Of a stretch of 45,769 nucleotides of DNA, positions 42,539 through 45,769 are shown piece by piece (the stretch's first letter is position 1; every line of letters begins with the position of its first letter). The notes under the pieces were generated by a model. It searched no databases, had not been told where the DNA came from, and saw only the letters and a program-made list of their open reading frames with translations. This stretch comes from Acanthaster planci (Eukaryota; Echinodermata; Asteroidea; Valvatida; Acanthasteridae), in NCBI RefSeq assembly GCF_001949145.1, contig NW_019091806.1, positions 1-45,769 of the forward strand, given 5' to 3'. The position numbers and the translations under genes are program-made.

Positions 42539-45500
42539 ATGGCGATGAGTAGAGGTAAAGTTCTTCGAGCAGAAAATGTCATCTCTGTAGCGTTAGCTAG
42601 GCTAGTTTCAGCCCCGCAAAAGGTTAGAGTGTTGAATGGTGTTTAGCTTAATTATCCCAGCTTATTTGATTCTTGATCAGCATAGTTTCTGGTGCAGTTG
42701 AAAATAGTCGAGTTGCCCGATTGTGCTGCCTGGGGCACTAGTGAGTGTGGAACGGACTCTTGCTACCGCTCCATTCTTCACAATCCGTATACGCAATTTG
42801 CGTGTCGGCGCACCCTCTTATAGTCGTAGGCGCAATTTTGGGGGTACACATATACTTGTGCACTTTATCTGTGTATCCTTTCTCCAAGAGATACTTTTTT
42901 CTCAGACTTGCTTTCAAGTTTCCCATGTTCCCCATTTAGTTACTTCATCCTCCATGGTTACATGTACATGTATTGACATGTAGGCATATGTATGTAAAGA
43001 GTAATTCCCTCTTGCAACTTATTCCTCAGTTTGATGGAGTTGGTCACGGATCTGTCAAGAGCTCAGATGCAAAACACAGATGTACCGCTCTACAATTTTT
43101 AGCTTTTGGAAAAAGCTGCTGTAATGTAAAAAGACGTACATAAATTAGGACTGCCATTTTCATCGTGGTCCAATTTTATCAAAGCACCTTTGTGTTTGAC
43201 TGTTATAACTGTGTAATTGCAATTGATGGGCCTATTATTTACTCTCTTCTAAATGACAGGTATATTCATTGTGGCTGCCAAGCGCACTCCTTTTGGTGCA
43301 TTTGGTGGAAAATTGAAGGATTTATCACAGACGGATTTGTGTGAAGTTGCTGCACGTGCTGCACTGACAGCTGGGAACATAAACCCTGAAGTCATTGATA
43401 GCACATTTATTGGCAACGTTGCACAGGTTTGTAACTAATGCACATGGTACAATGCTACTCGGCAAGGTTTCTTGCAGCAAACATGTACATGATGAGTTAA
43501 TCTAAGATGGGGACCTACTGTAGCTGCACGTGTATATTTTGACAGCACCTGCCCTGAAGTTTTCTGGCAATCCCCAGAGACAAGATTTTTTACTTTGAAT
43601 TCTTTGTAGATGAATTAAAAAAATAAACACTGAAGATCTTTTGTCCTTTAACCACTTGCTGCGGGGGGGGGCCCATTTTTGAGTACGTTGGCTCTATACA
43701 CGGAGCTGGGAAACCAAAAATGTGAAAAAGGGAACTGGGCCTTGTAACAAAAGATGGTACATGTACTCGGAACAAAAGACCAGGCTGCTGGGCATTACAT
43801 GTACCGACATTTATTCACTCACAGTAGTGGAGATAATCCAGCCTTGTTTTGAAACAGTATACCACTATTTTGGGCATTTAGAGCGAGGGGATTACCAACG
43901 GGGACAAAAGCGCCCCACCACCGCAGTGACGAGCCACACAGCACTGCTGCATGCTAATCTGGCCCCTATTGAAAAGAGGTCAGCAGCACACTGTGCCAGG
44001 TTCGTGAACAAAAGACAGTTATATAACACGTTAAATTGAAAGAACTCAACTATATTCTACGATTTCATTCCGACCCCAAAAAATCACCTCGTACCATCCC
44101 ATTAAAGGTTTCGAAATTATACTGTACGCTCAGGAATACGACTGAAATTGGCAACGCCACGAATACAGTCTATTGCAATTAGCTTTGAAGCTAGAGAAGC
44201 AATCTTGCAATTCATACATTATTTCTGGATGTTATTCTTGGTTTGGCAGACTGCACCTGATGCAGCATATGTTGCAAGACATGTGGCCCTTCGGTCTGGA
44301 ATCAAGGATGACAAGCCAGCTTTAACTGTGAATCGCCTGTGCGGGTCAGGGTTCCAGTCCATTGTCAGTGGAGCCCAGGTATGATTTTTTTTTCAGTAGT
44401 ATGCATGAGGGGAAAGATATCTTAGCTTTTGGTTCTCCTCAGTTCTCTTGTCTTAGAAAACACAGTGTGAAACAAGCATTGTCCTAGTAGAATAAAACAG
44501 CCTGAATATTTTCAAGGTGTATTTTTATTGCGTTGGGGAGATGTTAATTTAAATAACGGGTTTTGCCCTTACCCATTATATATGTTGGGTAAGGGCAAAA
44601 CTCGTTATTTAAATTAGCCTGAATATTGGTGTTAGTCCAAGAAAACTTACCTCTATTTTGACACTTGACAAATTGTGTACCTGTACATGATTTAACCCTC
44701 CAGAACTATTATTGATTTCAGGACATTCTGACAGGAGATGCAGAAGTTGTTTTGACTGGGGGTACAGAGAACATGAGCATGGCCCCATATACAGTCAGAG
44801 GGACTCGTTTTGGGACAAAGCTTGGCGTTGACCTCAAGGTAAGACCAGTCCTCCATATCTAACATCCAGACTAACTGTTGTGTTTCCTGCTAGCATGTGC
44901 CTTTGAATTTACATCCACTAAAGGCCAAATATTATAAGAGATTGTGACATCATACCTGAAAAGATACCTGTATTTTATTAATGTGGGTTGATTAGAGTAG
45001 GAAAAAAGAATGTATTCTCTCTGTTTTATTCTTACATGTTCAGGCTTCTTGCACACTTTGCATAGCATGTATATTAATAAAAGAGACATTTTGGAGATTT
45101 AGCAAGCTTTGGTGTGTGGGGACAACATTGTTCAACAGTTCAAACCTTAGAACCCTGCAAGTCTGTCTGCTGAAGTCAGTAGTGTAGCCATTCATTATCT
45201 TGGAGACATTTCACCTATTATTATTAATAGTAGTAATCGTTTCTGGTAATGACACCAAAGATTCCTCAGAAGTGACGTAGGAGCAGTTACAGTTTTAAAG
45301 TTGGAAGGAAAACCTTGGAGGAATATTCTGGGTAAAACCCCCAGAATCAATTTGGGACTAAAAACCAATCCACTATGGACTGGGTGGGGATTTAAATCAG
45401 GACCACAGAGGTGAAAGGCGAGGAAAGAACCATTACGCCAACATGACTCCCCCTTTTGGCCTATAGCTTGAAGACACACTGTGGGCCACATTGACAGACT

Positions 45501-45614
45501 ATCACATCAAGACACCAATGGGAATGACAGCAGAGAAACTAGGAGGTCAATATGGAGTCACCAGACAGGATTGTGATCAGTTTGCTATGCTATCTCAGCA
45601 ACGTTGGCAGAGAG
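42539..45614 (+). CDS. ACAA2: Mitochondrial 3-ketoacyl-CoA thiolase, 5' part (exons 1-5; continues past the window)
   Basis: Exons 42539-42554, 43260-43426, 44250-44378, 44722-44838 and 45467-45614 join in phase. The start reads MAMSRGIFIVAAKRTPFGAF, almost colinear with vertebrate ACAA2, in which the uncleaved N-terminus acts as the mitochondrial import signal (family knowledge). Thiolase carries out the last step of beta-oxidation, splitting 3-ketoacyl-CoA into acetyl-CoA and a shortened acyl-CoA. The nucleophilic cysteine is in NRLCGSGFQSI at residue 92, the same number as in the human enzyme. Exon 4 has the GGTENMSMAPY motif. Exon 5 has MGMTAEKLG and LSQQRWQRG, then a phase-1 donor at 45615. 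The second catalytic half (GHP histidine and CxGGG cysteine) lies beyond the window. Intron 2 contains a dispersed repeat, intron 3 a perfect-looking hairpin and intron 4 a SINE-like copy ending about 12 nt before exon 5. The start codon sits in CAAGATGGC, as in PXMP4. Confidence 0.95.
43665..44035. repeat. Dispersed repeat R1, right copy in ACAA2 intron 2
   Basis: Same family and orientation as 1620-2025. It fills much of the 823-bp intron between ACAA2 exons 2 and 3. A G-rich run (GGGGGGGG) stands at its left boundary. Confidence 0.7.
44545..44616. repeat. Hairpin with 31-bp arms in ACAA2 intron 3
   Basis: Arms 44545-44575 and 44586-44616 are inverted copies with one mismatch and a 10-base loop (TTATATATGT). 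Wording such as TTGCCCTTACCCA and its reverse is plain to see. It lies in a 343-bp intron. Confidence 0.95.
45288..45455 (-). repeat. tRNA-derived SINE-like copy just before ACAA2 exon 5
   Basis: On minus it starts GGGGGAGTCATGTTGGCGTA, with A box TGGCGTAATGG and B box GATTTAAATCC at tRNA-like spacing, then CAGTCCATA, GGTTTTACCC, TTCCTCCAAGGTTTTCCTTC and an end of TTTAAAACTG. It is antisense to ACAA2 and ends about 12 bp before the exon 5 acceptor. Confidence 0.65.
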
Positions 45615-45769
45615 GTACATATCTCAGTTCATGGAGGGATAGAAGTCCTCTTACAATAATTGGATTTCATCAGGCCTTTGTCACCCTTCAGCTACCTTAC
45701 ATGAATACCCAGTACATGCGTGTGTGTGTGAGTTTGTTTCTGCATTCAATTGGGGACCCTCAACAATAG

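Noticed and set aside
1-45769. CRISPR array, operon or bacterial element
   Set aside because: Repeats are a minisatellite and foldbacks, genes are intron-split, and no bacterial ribosome-binding or terminator pattern exists.

Overview
This is animal nuclear DNA. Genes are split by GT-AG introns of about 0.1 to 5.7 kb, there are no bacterial signals, and the window is crowded with short dispersed repeats, foldback elements and tRNA-derived SINE-like copies. The gene content and the repeat style (many ACATGTACATG-type runs, frequent AGGCCTA) suggest a marine invertebrate, most likely a deuterostome such as an echinoderm. The phylum is inference; the sequence shows no direct species marker.

Six protein-coding genes can be assembled exon by exon. 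Three belong to the CD225/dispanin family (the family of interferon-induced transmembrane proteins, IFITM, and proline-rich relatives). They form a cluster: D1 on minus (10728-14548), D2 on minus (16442-18468) and D3 on plus (20331-23024). Their exons are short and hard to see as plain open frames. All splice phases close, each start codon has an in-frame stop just upstream, and the three share one design: a tiny first exon ending one base into a codon, proline- or acid-rich N-terminal exon(s), an exon for the first membrane helix, and a last exon for the loop and second helix. D2 and D3 are divergent, with about 1.9 kb between their start codons that holds two CRE-like sites.

Downstream on plus lie a peroxisomal membrane protein 4 (PXMP4/PMP24) gene (25332-27221, four exons, complete), a type II Golgi carbohydrate sulfotransferase of the HNK-1/chondroitin 4-sulfotransferase family (32862-40249, three exons, complete) and the first five exons of a mitochondrial 3-ketoacyl-CoA thiolase, ACAA2 (from 42539, running off the right edge). 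PXMP4 and ACAA2 belong to lipid-handling organelles, the sulfotransferase to glycosaminoglycan synthesis and the CD225 cluster to membrane biology, so this is neighbourhood rather than a pathway.

Region by region: 1-5.5 kb is gene-poor and holds a diverged tandem duplication and a dispersed repeat that recurs inside ACAA2 intron 2. The stretch 5.87-7.3 kb holds two foldback elements, the second spanning most of a cluster of eight same-strand AGCGCCCTC motifs that resemble CTCF sites. The stretch 7.3-10.7 kb has no gene I can support. The CD225 cluster occupies 10.7-23 kb. Nested and simple inverted repeats fill 23.5-24.1 kb. PXMP4 follows, then a gene-poor 28-32.8 kb with a SINE-like copy, then the sulfotransferase and ACAA2. 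The most interesting content is the previously unassembled CD225 cluster and the density of foldback structures in and around it.
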